64,000 bases of DNA from Roseibacterium elongatum DSM 19469 (GTDB lineage Bacteria; Pseudomonadota; Alphaproteobacteria; Rhodobacterales; Rhodobacteraceae), in assembly GCF_000590925.1 (NCBI RefSeq), contig NZ_CP004372.1:2213001-2277000 (forward strand), in the 5' to 3' direction. The position numbers and the translations under genes were made by a program. The notes under the pieces were generated by a model. The model was not told the DNA's origin. It searched no databases and was given only the letters and a program-made list of their open reading frames with translations. This document shows positions 17,449-27,391 of the stretch, one piece after another (the first letter of the stretch is position 1; every line of letters begins with the position of its first letter).

Positions 17449-18196
17449 GTGACCGGCCCACCATATCGCGCGACGACATCCGCGCGCTCACGCAGGCGCG
17501 ATTGACCTTTGGCGCGCGGGGGCGGCGCTGAGCACCGGCAGCACCCTGGATTTCGCGCTGGATCATGCGCGGGCGCGCGCTGCGGTTCTGGCCGATCTGG
17601 ATGTTGCCCGGCTTGGCGCGGCGCTGAACCGGGCAGGGCTCGGGCATCTCGCCGTGGTCAGCCGGGCCGACACGCGCGACACCTTCATCCGCCGCCCCGA
17701 TCTGGGTCGCGGCCTGCCTGATGATGCGGCGTTGGGGGGGCTTGGCCCCATCGACGTGGCACTGGTCCTGGGCGACGGGTTGTCGGCGACGGCGGTACAT
17801 CTGAACGGGGTGGCGTTCATTGCGGCGCTGGCCGACCGTCTGGCCGGGATCGGGTTACACACGGGGCCGGTCGTGCTGGCGCGGCAGGCCCGCGTGGCGC
17901 TGGGCGACAAGATCGCCGGCGCCTTGGGGGCCGAAACCGTGGTGATGGCGCTCGGCGAACGCCCCGGCCTTTCGGCGGCGGACAGCCTTGGGGTCTATAT
18001 CACCCATCGGCCGCGGCCCGAGACACCCGACAGCGCGCGCAACTGCATCTCGAACATCCGGGATGCGGGGCTGGGCGTCGACGCGGCGGCAGACCAAACC
18101 GCCCGGCTGATCGAGGCGATGCGCGCGACAGGCAAAAGCGGTGTGGCCCTGACCCGGGCGCTGTCCGGGGCGGCGGCGCTGCCGCCCGAGGGCTGA
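17445..18196 (+). CDS. eutC: Ethanolamine ammonia-lyase small subunit (one-base frameshift)
   Basis: From ATG 17445 the frame reads the expected helical N-terminus to ARLTFGARG and then hits a stop at 17529-17531. Adding one G to the five-G run at 17518-17522 gives ARGAALSTGSTLDFALDHARAR and a continuous EutC to 18196, with HTGPVVLARQARVALGD, GERPGLSAADSLG and RNCISNIRDAGL, the conserved cobalamin-side motifs. The span is 752 bases, one short of a multiple of three. The corrected protein is about 250 residues. Sequencing error is the likely cause. Confidence 0.92.
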
Positions 18197-18204
18197 GGGC
18201 CGCC

Positions 18205-19452
18205 TCAGCCGCGCAGGAAACCGCGCGTGGACCGGTAAGGGCGAAGCGGCATGTTCGGGTGCCGCCCCTCGGCCAGATCCGCGATCAGGCGCCCCGTGAT
18301 CCCGCCCAGTGTCAGGCCCAGATGCTGATGGCCAAAGGCATGCAGAATGCGCCCCGATTGCACGCTCGGGCCGATCACCGGCAGGCTGTCGGGCAGGGTC
18401 GGGCGATAGCCCAGCCAGCTGGATGCCGGTTTCGGCAACGGGCCCAGCATCTCGTGCCCACGGCGGTCAAGATAGGCCAATCGGCGGGCATTGACCGGGG
18501 CGTCAAGGCCGCTGATTTCGACTGTACCGGCCAGCCTCAAACCCCGCCCCATGGGTGTGGCATAGAACCCGCCCTCGGCCCAGCCGACGGGGCGGGTCAG
18601 CCTCTGCGCCTCGCCGGGGAACAGCAGGTGATAGCCGCGCTCGGTCCCAAGGGGCAGGTGCTCGGCCCCCGATCCGGCGATGCGGCGGGAAAAGGCCCCG
18701 GCGGCGATCACGACATGCCCGGCCTCGATCCGCTGGTCGCCCGCGACCACACGAACGGCATCGGGGCCCGCACGCGTGGCCGACACCGCCGCGACCAGCG
18801 TTTCTCCGCCAAGCGCGGTGAAGCGGGCGTGAAACCTTTGCACCAGCGCCTCGGGGTCTGTGACATGGCGTGCCTCGGGGTAATGGACGGCCCGCCGGAT
18901 CGGCAGGGCCAGTCCCGGCTCCATGGCGGCGGCGGTTTCGGGCGAGACCTCGGTCAGCGCAACGCCCAGATCGCGACGCAGGGAAAGGCCGGCCTCGGCG
19001 GCGCGTGCGGCGCGCGCGGTGGACCAGACGGTCACCTGCCCGCGGGCAACCACCAGGTCCTCGGCCCCCGCCTCGGCGATCAAGGGGTTCACCCCGGCAT
19101 CGGCATGGGCCAACAGACCCGCCAGATGCCCCGCGATCGCGCGCGACCGCGCCCCCCGGCAATTGGCCAGAAAGGCCAGCATCCAACCGGGATGGCGCAG
19201 CGCATGACGGTACGAGATCGACACCGGGCTGTCGCCCCCGAAGATCAGGCGCGGCAGGTCGCGCAGCACCGAAGGGTCGTTGACCGGCAGGCAGCCATAG
19301 GTCGCCAGCGTGCAGGCATTGCCCGCACTGGTACCCGACCCCGGCGGCGCCGGATCGATCAGCACCACGCGATGCCCGCGCATCCGCGCCCAGAGCGCGC
19401 AACTGGTGCCCACGATCCCCGCGCCGACAATCGCGATATCGACATCCGTCAT
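18205..19452 (-). CDS. D-amino-acid dehydrogenase-like FAD oxidoreductase
   Basis: The 415-residue protein has the dinucleotide motif IAIVGAGIVGTSCALWA (6-22), a GTSAGNAC flavin loop and the C-terminal GYRPTLPDSLPVIGPS and HAFGHQHLGLTLGGITGRLIADL of the DadA/glycine-oxidase family. It should oxidise a D-amino acid or similar amine to the imino acid, passing electrons to the respiratory chain. It is convergent with eutC (eight bases between stops) and divergent from the aspartate dehydrogenase operon. The substrate is not known. Confidence 0.82.
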   Translation of the reverse strand: MTDVDIAIVGAGIVGTSCALWARMRGHRVVLIDPAPPGSGTSAGNACTLATYGCLPVNDPSVLRDLPRLIFGGDSPVSISYRHALRHPGWMLAFLANCRGARSRAIAGHLAGLLAHADAGVNPLIAEAGAEDLVVARGQVTVWSTARAARAAEAGLSLRRDLGVALTEVSPETAAAMEPGLALPIRRAVHYPEARHVTDPEALVQRFHARFTALGGETLVAAVSATRAGPDAVRVVAGDQRIEAGHVVIAAGAFSRRIAGSGAEHLPLGTERGYHLLFPGEAQRLTRPVGWAEGGFYATPMGRGLRLAGTVEISGLDAPVNARRLAYLDRRGHEMLGPLPKPASSWLGYRPTLPDSLPVIGPSVQSGRILHAFGHQHLGLTLGGITGRLIADLAEGRHPNMPLRPYRSTRGFLRG

Positions 19453-19661
19453 GCTGCCCCGCCCGATCCCGATGCCACCTTGGCCATGTGGCGAACCCTC
19501 GGGCAGGGTGGCGGCGATTTCAATGCGAAACCTGTGGCCCGAGGCGCGGCGCAGCATGAAACGCCCACCTGGCGAGGTCGAAACCGGTTGCCAGATCGGG
19601 GCCACCCATGATGCTATCCGGCCCGGGCAGCCAGGGCATGTGCGGGGGCGCGGGACGGCGA

Positions 19662-20472
19662 ATGCATCTTGGACTCATCGGATACGGCAATATCGCGTGG
19701 GGTCTGACCGATCTCCTGGCGGAGGAGCCGCTGGATCGTCTGACCGTGCTGGTGCGGCCCGGCACAGTTGTACGGACACGGCAGGCCCTTGCAGGCTGTC
19801 GCGCCGCGGAACGGTGTCAGGTGACCGGCGATCTGTCGGATCTTTTGTCTGACGCGCCCGATCTGGTCGCGGAATGCGCGGGCCATGGCGCTGTCTCGGG
19901 CCCGGTGCCGCAGGTCCTGCAGGCGGGTGTGCCGGTGATCGTGGTCTCGGTCGGGGCGCTGGCCGACGACGCCCCTGGCCCGGTCCCTTCACCAGGCCGC
20001 CGAGGCGGGCGGCGCGCCCCTGATCCTGCCTGCGGGGGCGATCGGGGGCATCGACCTGCTGTCGGCACTTGCGCCGGCGGGTGATCTGTCGGTGCGCTAC
20101 CAAGGGGTCAAACCGCCCGCCGCCTGGCTGGGCACGGCGGCCGAGGCAAGCCTCGATCTGGATCGGCTGGATGCGCCCACGGCCTTTTTCAACGGCTCGG
20201 CGCGCGAGGCCGCGTTGACGTACCCCAAGAACGCCAATGTTGCGGCGACCTTGGCGCTGGCGGGGGCGGGGTTGGATGCAACCCGGGTCGAACTGATCGC
20301 GGACCCCGCCGCGACCGGCAACCGCCACAGCTACGAGGTGACCTCGCCCGTGGCGCGGTTCCGGGTGCAGATCGACAACGCGGCGTCGGGCGGCAATGCC
20401 AAGACATCCATGGCCACGATCTACAGCCTGCTGCGCGAGATCAACCGCCGCCGCAGACCGGTGGTGATCTGA
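19662..20472 (+). CDS. NAD(P)-dependent L-aspartate dehydrogenase family (DUF108), one-base frameshift
   Basis: From ATG 19662 the Rossmann start MHLGLIGYGNIAWG is clear. The frame fails after VSVGALADDA; removing one C from CCCC at 19972-19975 gives ALADDALARSLHQAAEAGG and joins the second half, which has LPAGAIGGIDLL (catalytic region), GVKPPAAW, YPKNANVAATLALAG and NRHSYEV, all typical of aspartate dehydrogenase. The span is 811 bases, one more than a multiple of three; corrected length is about 269 residues. These enzymes interconvert aspartate with oxaloacetate/iminoaspartate. It leads an operon with dipeptidase, the 552-residue protein and DUF3726, suggesting catabolism of an aspartate-like compound. 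Confidence 0.85.
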
Positions 20473-20574
20473 GCGTGCACGCCCCCCGCGGTGTGCGGCC
20501 CCGTCCAGAAAACCGTTGCCAACCGCCCCGTGAGGGGGCGAGGCTGCATCGGGGACGATCAGGAAACGGGGCTC

Positions 20575-21561
20575 ATGGCCGCACCGCATGTCATCGACGG
20601 GCTGCAATACGCCAACTGGTCGGAAAAGGTGTTCCGCCAGATGCGGGCGGGCGGCGTCGATGCCGTGCATGTCACCATCGCCTATCACGAGATGTTCCGC
20701 GAGACGGTCCTGAACATCGAGGCGTGGAACCGCCGTTTCGAAAGGTTCCCGGACCTGATCTGCCAGGCCTTCACGGCCGACGACATCCGCGCGGCCAAGG
20801 CGGCGGGTCGCACCGCCATCGCCTTTGGCGCGCAGACGCCCGCCCCGATCGAAGATGATATCGGGCTGGTCGAGATCCTGCACCGCCTGGGCCTGCGCTT
20901 CATGCAACTGACCTATAACAACCAGTCCCTGCTCGCGACCGGCTGCTACGAGGATCGCGACGCGGGCCTGACCCGGATGGGCTGCGAGGTGGTGGCCGAG
21001 ATGAACCGCGTCGGCATGGTCGTCGACATGAGCCATTCCGCCGAGCGCTCGACGCTCGAGGCGATCGAACACAGCCGCCGCCCCATCGCCATCACCCATG
21101 CCAATCCCGCGCGCTGGCACCCCGCCCGGCGCAACAAATCCGACACGGTTCTGCGCGCCCTGGCCGAGACGGGCGGCATGTTGGGGGTCTCCCTCTATCC
21201 GCATCACCTGCGCGGCGGCTCGCGGTGCACGCTGGACGATTTCTGCGCAATGGTGGCCGACACAGCCGACCTCATGGGGGTCGCGCGGATCGGGATCGGC
21301 AGCGATCTGTGTCAGGACCAGCCCGACAGCGTCGTGGAATGGATGCGCGTCGGCCGCTGGACCAAGAAGATCGACTATGGCGAAGGGTCCGCGGATGCGC
21401 CAGGCTTTCCGACGATGCCCGATTTCTTCGCCGACAACCGCGATTTTCCGCGCCTTGCCGCCGGGCTGCACGCCAAGGGGTTTTCAGATGCCGAGGTGGC
21501 GGCGATCATGGGCGAGAACTGGCTACGGTTTTTCGACGACAGCTTCGGGCCCGCCGCATGA
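20575..21561 (+). CDS. M19 family (renal-type) dipeptidase
   Basis: The 328-residue protein is a peptidase M19 barrel: VDMSHSAERSTLEAIEHSRRPIAITHANPARW carries the two zinc-site histidines of the family, with IGIGSDLCQD at the C-terminal strand and MGENWLRFF at the end. M19 enzymes cleave dipeptides, including those with a D-residue at the C-terminus, and related amides. No signal peptide is seen, so it is cytoplasmic. Start 20575 is chosen from family length and the preceding GGAAACGGGG. The usual early zinc HxD motif is weak here (VIDGLQYANW), which may mean altered metal binding. The stop overlaps the next gene's likely start. Confidence 0.83.
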   Translation: MAAPHVIDGLQYANWSEKVFRQMRAGGVDAVHVTIAYHEMFRETVLNIEAWNRRFERFPDLICQAFTADDIRAAKAAGRTAIAFGAQTPAPIEDDIGLVEILHRLGLRFMQLTYNNQSLLATGCYEDRDAGLTRMGCEVVAEMNRVGMVVDMSHSAERSTLEAIEHSRRPIAITHANPARWHPARRNKSDTVLRALAETGGMLGVSLYPHHLRGGSRCTLDDFCAMVADTADLMGVARIGIGSDLCQDQPDSVVEWMRVGRWTKKIDYGEGSADAPGFPTMPDFFADNRDFPRLAAGLHAKGFSDAEVAAIMGENWLRFFDDSFGPAA

Positions 21562-23247
21562 CCCAGATGCCGCCCCCCCGATCAGGTCATGGGACTGCCG
21601 CGGCTGGGGGCGGCGCATCAGACACGGCTCAGCTTCATGCGGGTGCTGCTGCGCGGCCTGCGGCGACAGGGCTGGCAGGTGGATCGCCCCCTGTGGGAGA
21701 TCGACGCGCGTGGCGTCGGGCGGGCCGTCTACCGGGCGAATGGGCCGGATGGGGCCTTTTCGCTCGTGGCCTTCGCCCATGACCTGCCGGAGAAAATGCG
21801 CTCGGACCGCGTGATCGCCGAGGCGTGGGACGCCACCTTTGCCCTGGTCGACGGCACGCCCGGCACGGCCGATCTGGACCGGCTGGCCGCCAATGTCCCG
21901 CTGCAGGAGGCAGGGCGCGTCAGCGACCGTGAACTCGTCCTGTCGCGGGCCAATCGCTCGGTCCGCCTGTGGGATCATGTCGTCAGCCGCCTTGCCGCCG
22001 GGCGCCAGCCCGACCCCGACCGGATCGATGCGGTGGGCTACCTCATGCGGACCACGGCGGTGTATGGCTCGGGCAAGTTCGGGGCGGCCGATTTCGGCGC
22101 CTTGCGCGGGCGCGGATTGCTCGACGGCCCGTTTCGGGCCGAAATGCTGACGGTCTGGCTGATCCGGGCCTTTGTCATGGACCTGGTCGAGCATCTGGCC
22201 GCCGCGCAGGGCGGGGCGGGGGCCGCGCGGCTGGATCCGGCCCTGCGCCGCCGGTTCGGGATCGGCAATTCCACCGGCCTGGGCATGGCGCCGTTCCTGG
22301 TCAATCATCCTGCTCTTCTGGATGCGTGGATCACGGCGCGCGAGACCGCCCTGTCGCGTGTGCGCGCCTTGCCCGAGGCCGATGAAGGGACACGCGCCGC
22401 TTTCGAGGGCGCGGTTCGGCGGGTGCGCGGCACACTCGATCAGTGGCCTTCGGCGCATCCGGTGCAGCGGGGCAAGATCGACGATCTGCGCCGCGATCTT
22501 GCGCGGTTGACGGCGCATCTGGCCGCCGGGTGCCTGGTGTCGCCACATCCATGGGAGGCGCTTTGGCGGTGGGCCGAGGGGGGGCTGAGCCTCGAGGGGC
22601 AGGAACTGGTCGTGGCCCTGATGATCGAGCCCCATGGCGCGGTGGTCGACGATCTGGCCGAGACCATGGGCGCGGACGAGATGGCGGGTTTTCCCATCGA
22701 CGGGGCCGAGACGGTAGGGGCGTTGTCGCGCCTGCTGCGGGCGCAATACGGATGGGCGCTCGATGCCAACCCTGCGCGGCCCGAGGCCCGCGCGCGGTTC
22801 TGGTATGTCTCCGCAGCCAAGCGCGAACCGCGTCTGGGCGAGCGGGCACGCGACGCCGGCGCCGCCCTGCAAGACCCGATGGACATGGCCCACCGCGCCG
22901 TTGCGCTGGCCGCCGCGCTGGACAGTGTCGCGCCCGAGATGTCGGTGGGCGACTTCCTTGCCACCCGGCCGCAGCACCGCCGCATCCTGCGTCGCGTCCA
23001 GATGGCCCGCGCGGCCCCCTATGCCGAGATCCGGGGCAACCTGCTGGCGGCCGACATGGTGCCCATCGACATGCTGCGGTTGAAGCTGGCGTTTTTCGGG
23101 GCGACACGGTTTGACCCGCGCTCGGATCGCTGGGTGCGGATCACAATGTATCAAAACGCCCCGTTCCCCGACGAGTTGCATGACCTGCCCGAGGATGACT
23201 GGGCCTATCCGCCGATCCGGCAGGCCGTTTCGGACCCCGTGTCATGA
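21558..23247 (+). CDS. Unrecognised 552-560 residue protein, conserved-operon type (start frameshift suspected)
   Basis: An uninterrupted frame runs from ATG 21589 to 23247 (552 residues). The ATG at 21558 overlaps the dipeptidase stop (ATGA) but is in another frame until a seven-C run at 21573-21579; with six C it would read MTQMPPPDQVMGLPRLG and join perfectly. I recognise no catalytic motif. Visible points are a hydrophobic helix near 185-200, many Arg/Asp pairs, an all-helical look, WHxHPWEALW-like WEALWRWAEGG near 315 and an aromatic C-terminus (MYQNAPFPDELHDLPEDDWAYPP). It is soluble. Overlap with dipeptidase and DUF3726 genes shows tight coupling. Confidence 0.7.
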
Positions 23248-23858
23248 CCGACATCAGCCGCACCCTGTCCGAGATCCGCGCCACGGCCACACGGGCCGCG
23301 CGCGGCGCAGGCTGTGCCTGGGGCATGGCCGAAGAGGCCGGTCTGGCCGTGCATGTCCTGGAACGCCACGGGATGCCGGGTGTGGCGGTGCTCGCCGCGC
23401 TGTTTGATACCCCGCGCGCCTGCGCCTGTTTCGGTCTGGACGCGCCGGTGCCCCTGCCGGCCTGCGGTCTGTCGGCGATGGTGGCCCTGTCCGACCATTT
23501 GCCGTCGCTGACCGTGCCAACGGGGCAGGTGGCCGCGCCGCTGCTGCTGGCAGCCCCCTTGCTCTTGCGGGGTGCAAACGGGGGCGGGGCCTATCGGCTG
23601 GCCTGGGCCGGTGCCTCGGTCATCTGCGCGCCGGGCGGGGCCGTGGCGACGGGCGACCTTGCGGCCCCGATGGCCAGCGAGGTCAGGCTGACAATGACGC
23701 AGCCCCCCGATCGCGTCACGCCGCCCGATTGGCGCGCGCGCCCTGTCGGGGCGGAGGACTGGGCGCGCCTGGAGGCCTTGACCGCGCGGACCTACGTGCC
23801 CGACAGCGCGACCTCGCGCGCGGCCGGGGCCGGTCCGGACGCGGGCGATACCGACTGA
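23244..23858 (+). CDS. DUF3726 domain protein
   Basis: The 204-residue protein opens with LSEIRATATRAARGAGCAWGMAEEAG, the DUF3726 signature, followed by a small alpha/beta body rich in Ala/Gly with a cysteine cluster (ACACFG). No function is known for the family. Its ATG overlaps the stop of the 552-residue gene, and it ends the operon facing the ABC permease gene 44 bases away. Confidence 0.8.
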   Translation: MTDISRTLSEIRATATRAARGAGCAWGMAEEAGLAVHVLERHGMPGVAVLAALFDTPRACACFGLDAPVPLPACGLSAMVALSDHLPSLTVPTGQVAAPLLLAAPLLLRGANGGGAYRLAWAGASVICAPGGAVATGDLAAPMASEVRLTMTQPPDRVTPPDWRARPVGAEDWARLEALTARTYVPDSATSRAAGAGPDAGDTD

Positions 23859-23902
23859 CCGCGACGCTGACACTCCGGCCCGTGCGGTGCCTTTCCCGAC
23901 CC

Positions 23903-24844
23903 TCAGCGCTCGCCCCGGCGATAGGGGGTCATCAGCGCCTCGGGCACCTCGGCCCGACGGGCCACCAGCACCAGCGCGACGATGGACAGCACGTAGGGCG
24001 CCATCAGGAACAACTGGTAGGGCACGCCCTCGACCACCGTTTGCAGGCGCAACTGGTAGGCGTCGAAAAACGCGAACAAGAGGGCGCCGATCAGCGCCTT
24101 GCCCGGCCGCCAACTGGCGAACACCACCAGCGCGATGCAGATCCAGCCGCGCCCCTGCACCATCTCGGGAAAGAACGAGTTGAACGCCGCCGTGGTCAGG
24201 AAGGCCCCGCCCAGCCCCATCAGGGCCGAGCCCGCCATCACCGCGCCGATGCGGATGCGGATCGGGTTCAGCCCCTGGGCCTCGACCGCGTGGGGGTTTT
24301 CGCCAGTCATGCGGATGGCCAGACCCAGCGGCGTGCGCGTCAGCACATAGGCCATGACCCCCACCGCCAGCAGCGCCAGATAGGTCGGGGCCGTCTGCCC
24401 GAAGAGGACCGGCCCGATGCCGGGGATGTCCGACAGGCCGGGAATGTCCAGTGGCTGGAACGGCGTGATCGTGGGCGGCGTCTCGCCCACCGTGACGATC
24501 AGGCGATAGAGGTAATAGGCCAGCGCCGAGGCGAACAGCGTGATGCCCAGGCCCGAGACATGCTGCGACAGACCCAAGGGCACGGTCAGCGTCGCGTGCA
24601 GCAGGCCCATCACCGCGCCCGCCGTCGCCGCCACGGCCAGCCCCATCCACAGATCGCCGCCCAGATAGACCGTCAGCCAGCCCACCATCGCGCCCATTGT
24701 CATGATCCCCTCGATCCCGAGGTTCAGCACGCCCGCGCGTTCGCACAAGAGCGCGCCCAGAACGCCAAAGATCAGCGGCGTGGCGATGCGCAGCACGGCA
24801 GCCCAGAGAGAGGTGTTCAGCAAGAGCTCCAGCGCTTCGGTCAT
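23903..24844 (-). CDS. BMP/nucleoside-type ABC transporter permease 2
   Basis: The 313-residue integral membrane protein has about eight hydrophobic segments and the BPD_transp_2 features GVLNLGIEGIMTMGA (near 39-53) and RMTGENPHAVEAQGLNP (the coupling helix). This family imports nucleosides or related heterocycles with a BMP lipoprotein or periplasmic binding protein. The start overlaps the previous permease stop (ATGA). It is the last gene of the six-gene operon. Confidence 0.92.
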   Translation of the reverse strand: MTEALELLLNTSLWAAVLRIATPLIFGVLGALLCERAGVLNLGIEGIMTMGAMVGWLTVYLGGDLWMGLAVAATAGAVMGLLHATLTVPLGLSQHVSGLGITLFASALAYYLYRLIVTVGETPPTITPFQPLDIPGLSDIPGIGPVLFGQTAPTYLALLAVGVMAYVLTRTPLGLAIRMTGENPHAVEAQGLNPIRIRIGAVMAGSALMGLGGAFLTTAAFNSFFPEMVQGRGWICIALVVFASWRPGKALIGALLFAFFDAYQLRLQTVVEGVPYQLFLMAPYVLSIVALVLVARRAEVPEALMTPYRRGER

Positions 24845-25884
24845 CGGCGGATCCTGTATGTGGTGAACAGCAGCGCAACCAGCATGGTTAACAGCGACAG
24901 CGCCACGATCACGTCGGCGATGAAGCTGGGCACGCCGGTCGCGCGGCTCATGGCGTCGGCGCCGACGAACACGGTGGCGACAAAGATCGCCGCCGCCACA
25001 ACGCCCGCGGGGTGCAGCGCGGCCAGCATCGCCACCACGATCCCCGCATAGCCGAAGCCCGGCGACATGGTGGTGGTCACGCCGCCGGTGACGCCCATCA
25101 CCTCGACCGACCCCGCCAGCCCCGCCAGCGCCCCCGACAGCAGTGCCACTCCCATGATCGTGCGCGGCAAGGATATCCCGGCAAAGGCGGCGGCGCGCGC
25201 GTTCAGGCCGGCCGCGCGCGTCTCGACGCCAAAGACGGTGCGCGACAGCACCAGCCAGACGATCCCGGCGGCGGCAATGGCGAAAAGCAACCCGATATGC
25301 AGCCGCGTGCGCGCGATCAGGTCGGGCAGGCGGTAATCGCCATCCACCGGCACCGATTGCGGCCAGCCAAAGGCCAGCGGGTCGCGCAACGGCCCCTCGA
25401 TCATCAGGCCGACGAACAGGATCACGATGAAGTTCAGCAAGAGCGTCGTCACCACCTCGTCCACGCCGAAGCGCAGCCGCAAAAACGCAGGCCCTGCCAG
25501 CAGCAGCGCGCCCGCCACCATGCCGCAGACCATCAGAACGGCCACGCCGATCGGCCCGGGCAGGTTCAGCGAATGGCCGATCCATGCCGTCACCAGCGCC
25601 CCGATGAAGAACTGCCCCTCGCCGCCGATATTCCAAAGCCGGGCGCGAAACGCGACGGCGGCGGCCAGCCCGGTCAGGATCAGGGGCGTGGCGCGCGTCA
25701 ACATCTCGGTCACCGACAGGCGCGAGCCGAGCGCGCCGCGCAGCATCTCGCCGTAGGCGGTCAACGGGTTCACCCCTGCCGCAAGGATCAACCCCGCCGC
25801 CAGCGCCAGCGCGGCGAAAACGGCGGCCAGCGGCGCCCCGGCGACCAGCGCCAGGGGCACGGTTTCGCGTCTTTCAAGCCGCAT
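24841..25884 (-). CDS. BMP/nucleoside-type ABC transporter permease 1
   Basis: The 347-residue protein carries an N-terminal membrane helix followed by the permease core with about nine hydrophobic segments; LWNIGGEGQFFIGAL and AGLNARAAAFAGIS are the conserved family stretches. It is the paired permease of the transporter, overlapping both the ATPase gene upstream and the second permease downstream. Confidence 0.92.
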   Translation of the reverse strand: MRLERRETVPLALVAGAPLAAVFAALALAAGLILAAGVNPLTAYGEMLRGALGSRLSVTEMLTRATPLILTGLAAAVAFRARLWNIGGEGQFFIGALVTAWIGHSLNLPGPIGVAVLMVCGMVAGALLLAGPAFLRLRFGVDEVVTTLLLNFIVILFVGLMIEGPLRDPLAFGWPQSVPVDGDYRLPDLIARTRLHIGLLFAIAAAGIVWLVLSRTVFGVETRAAGLNARAAAFAGISLPRTIMGVALLSGALAGLAGSVEVMGVTGGVTTTMSPGFGYAGIVVAMLAALHPAGVVAAAIFVATVFVGADAMSRATGVPSFIADVIVALSLLTMLVALLFTTYRIRR

Positions 25885-27391
25885 CGGTTTCCTCCCACAC
25901 GCCGGCCATCATCAGGCCGAGGCGCCGCGCATCCGCCTTGTCCGAGGGGATGGGTTTTGACAACCGCCCCTTCACGATGGCCTGGATGCGATCCGACAGG
26001 GCCACGGCCTCTTCCAGCTCTTCCGAGATCAGCAGGATCGCCGCGCCCTCGGCGCGGGCGGCCAGCAATTCCTCATGCACCGCGGCGATGGCCCCTTCGT
26101 CCAGGCCGCGCGTTGGCTGGTTGGCCAGGATGAACTTCGGCCCCGTCGCAAGGCATCGGCCCAGGATCAGCTTTTGCATGTTCCCGCCCGAGAGCAGGCG
26201 GATGCGCGTGTCGGGCGTGGCCCCACGAACGTCGAAGCGCCGGATCAGGTCGCTGGCATGGGCGCGGGCGGCGGCCTGCCTGACGAAGCCGCGAGAGGAA
26301 AAATCCGCCGTGCGCAGCCGTTCCAGAACGGCGTTCTCCCAGACGCTCATCTCGCCCACCGCGCCCTCGGCATGGCGATCCTCGGGGACGCGGGCGGCCC
26401 CGGCCCGGATCAGGCCGCGCGGCCCCAGATGCCCCACATCCGCGCCGTCAAGCGACAGCCGCCCCGCGGCCGGATGCGCCAGCCCCGACAGAAGCGCGCC
26501 GAGCGCACCCTGCCCATTGCCGGACACACCCACGATGCCGAGGATCTCGCCGGCATGGACGGTGAAATCGACCGTATCCAACCGCGTTTCGCCCTCGTCG
26601 ACAACACTGACACCCTCGGCGCGCAACACCGGCGCGCCGATGCCGTGATCGTGACGCACGGGGCGTTCGACCTTGCGGCCCACCATCAACTCGGCCAGTT
26701 CCGCCGGGTTGGTACGGGCGGTCTGGCGCTCGGCCACCATGCGGCCCCCGCGCAGCACCGCCACCCGGTCCGAAGCGGCCATCACCTCGTGCAGCTTGTG
26801 GCTGATGAAGATGATCGACAGCCCGCCCTCGGTCATGCCGCGCAGGGTTTCGAACAGGCGCTGCGCCTCGGGGCGGGCCAGAACGGCTGTCGGCTCGTCC
26901 AGGATCAGGATGCGCGCGTCGCGATAGAGCGCCTTGAGGATTTCGACGCGCTGACGCTCGCCCACCGACAGGCGCGCCACCTTGGCCTCGGGCACCACCG
27001 GCAGGCCGAAGCGCTCGGAAATCGCCATCAGTTTCGCCCGCGCCGCCGCACGGCCCGACCGCAGGCGCGACAGCGGTTCCGACCCCAGCATGACGTTCTC
27101 CAGAACGCTCAGGTTGCCGGCAAGTGTGAAATGCTGGTGGACCATGCCGACACCGGCCTCGATCGCCGCGCGGGGCTTGCCGGGGGGGAGCGCTTCTCCA
27201 AAGACACGCACGTCGCCCGCGTCTGCCGCGTAATGGCCGAAAAGGATGTTCATCAGCGTCGTCTTGCCCGCGCCGTTTTCCCCCAACAGGGCAAGGATCT
27301 CACCCTTGGCCAATGACAGCGACACTTCGTCATTGGCGGTCAGCGCGCCAAAGCGCTTGGTGATGTGGTCGAGGTCCAGAACAGGGGTCAT
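25874..27391 (-). CDS. BMP/nucleoside-type ABC transporter ATPase (two nucleotide-binding domains)
   Basis: The 505-residue protein has two ABC cassettes: Walker A GENGAGKTTL at 37-46, ARLSVGERQRVEI as signature and ILDEPTAVL as Walker B in the first half; GVSGNGQGALG as the degenerate Walker A and LLSGGNMQKLILGRC as signature in the second. This RbsA/XylG-like layout is standard for nucleoside (NupA/YufO) transporters. It overlaps the amidase stop by four bases and the permease start by eleven. Confidence 0.94.
   Translation of the reverse strand: MTPVLDLDHITKRFGALTANDEVSLSLAKGEILALLGENGAGKTTLMNILFGHYAADAGDVRVFGEALPPGKPRAAIEAGVGMVHQHFTLAGNLSVLENVMLGSEPLSRLRSGRAAARAKLMAISERFGLPVVPEAKVARLSVGERQRVEILKALYRDARILILDEPTAVLARPEAQRLFETLRGMTEGGLSIIFISHKLHEVMAASDRVAVLRGGRMVAERQTARTNPAELAELMVGRKVERPVRHDHGIGAPVLRAEGVSVVDEGETRLDTVDFTVHAGEILGIVGVSGNGQGALGALLSGLAHPAAGRLSLDGADVGHLGPRGLIRAGAARVPEDRHAEGAVGEMSVWENAVLERLRTADFSSRGFVRQAAARAHASDLIRRFDVRGATPDTRIRLLSGGNMQKLILGRCLATGPKFILANQPTRGLDEGAIAAVHEELLAARAEGAAILLISEELEEAVALSDRIQAIVKGRLSKPIPSDKADARRLGLMMAGVWEETDAA

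Noticed and set aside
19662..20472. Two separate genes for the halves of aspartate dehydrogenase
   Set aside because: The second half has no ribosome site or N-terminal fold, and one base removed joins the two family halves.
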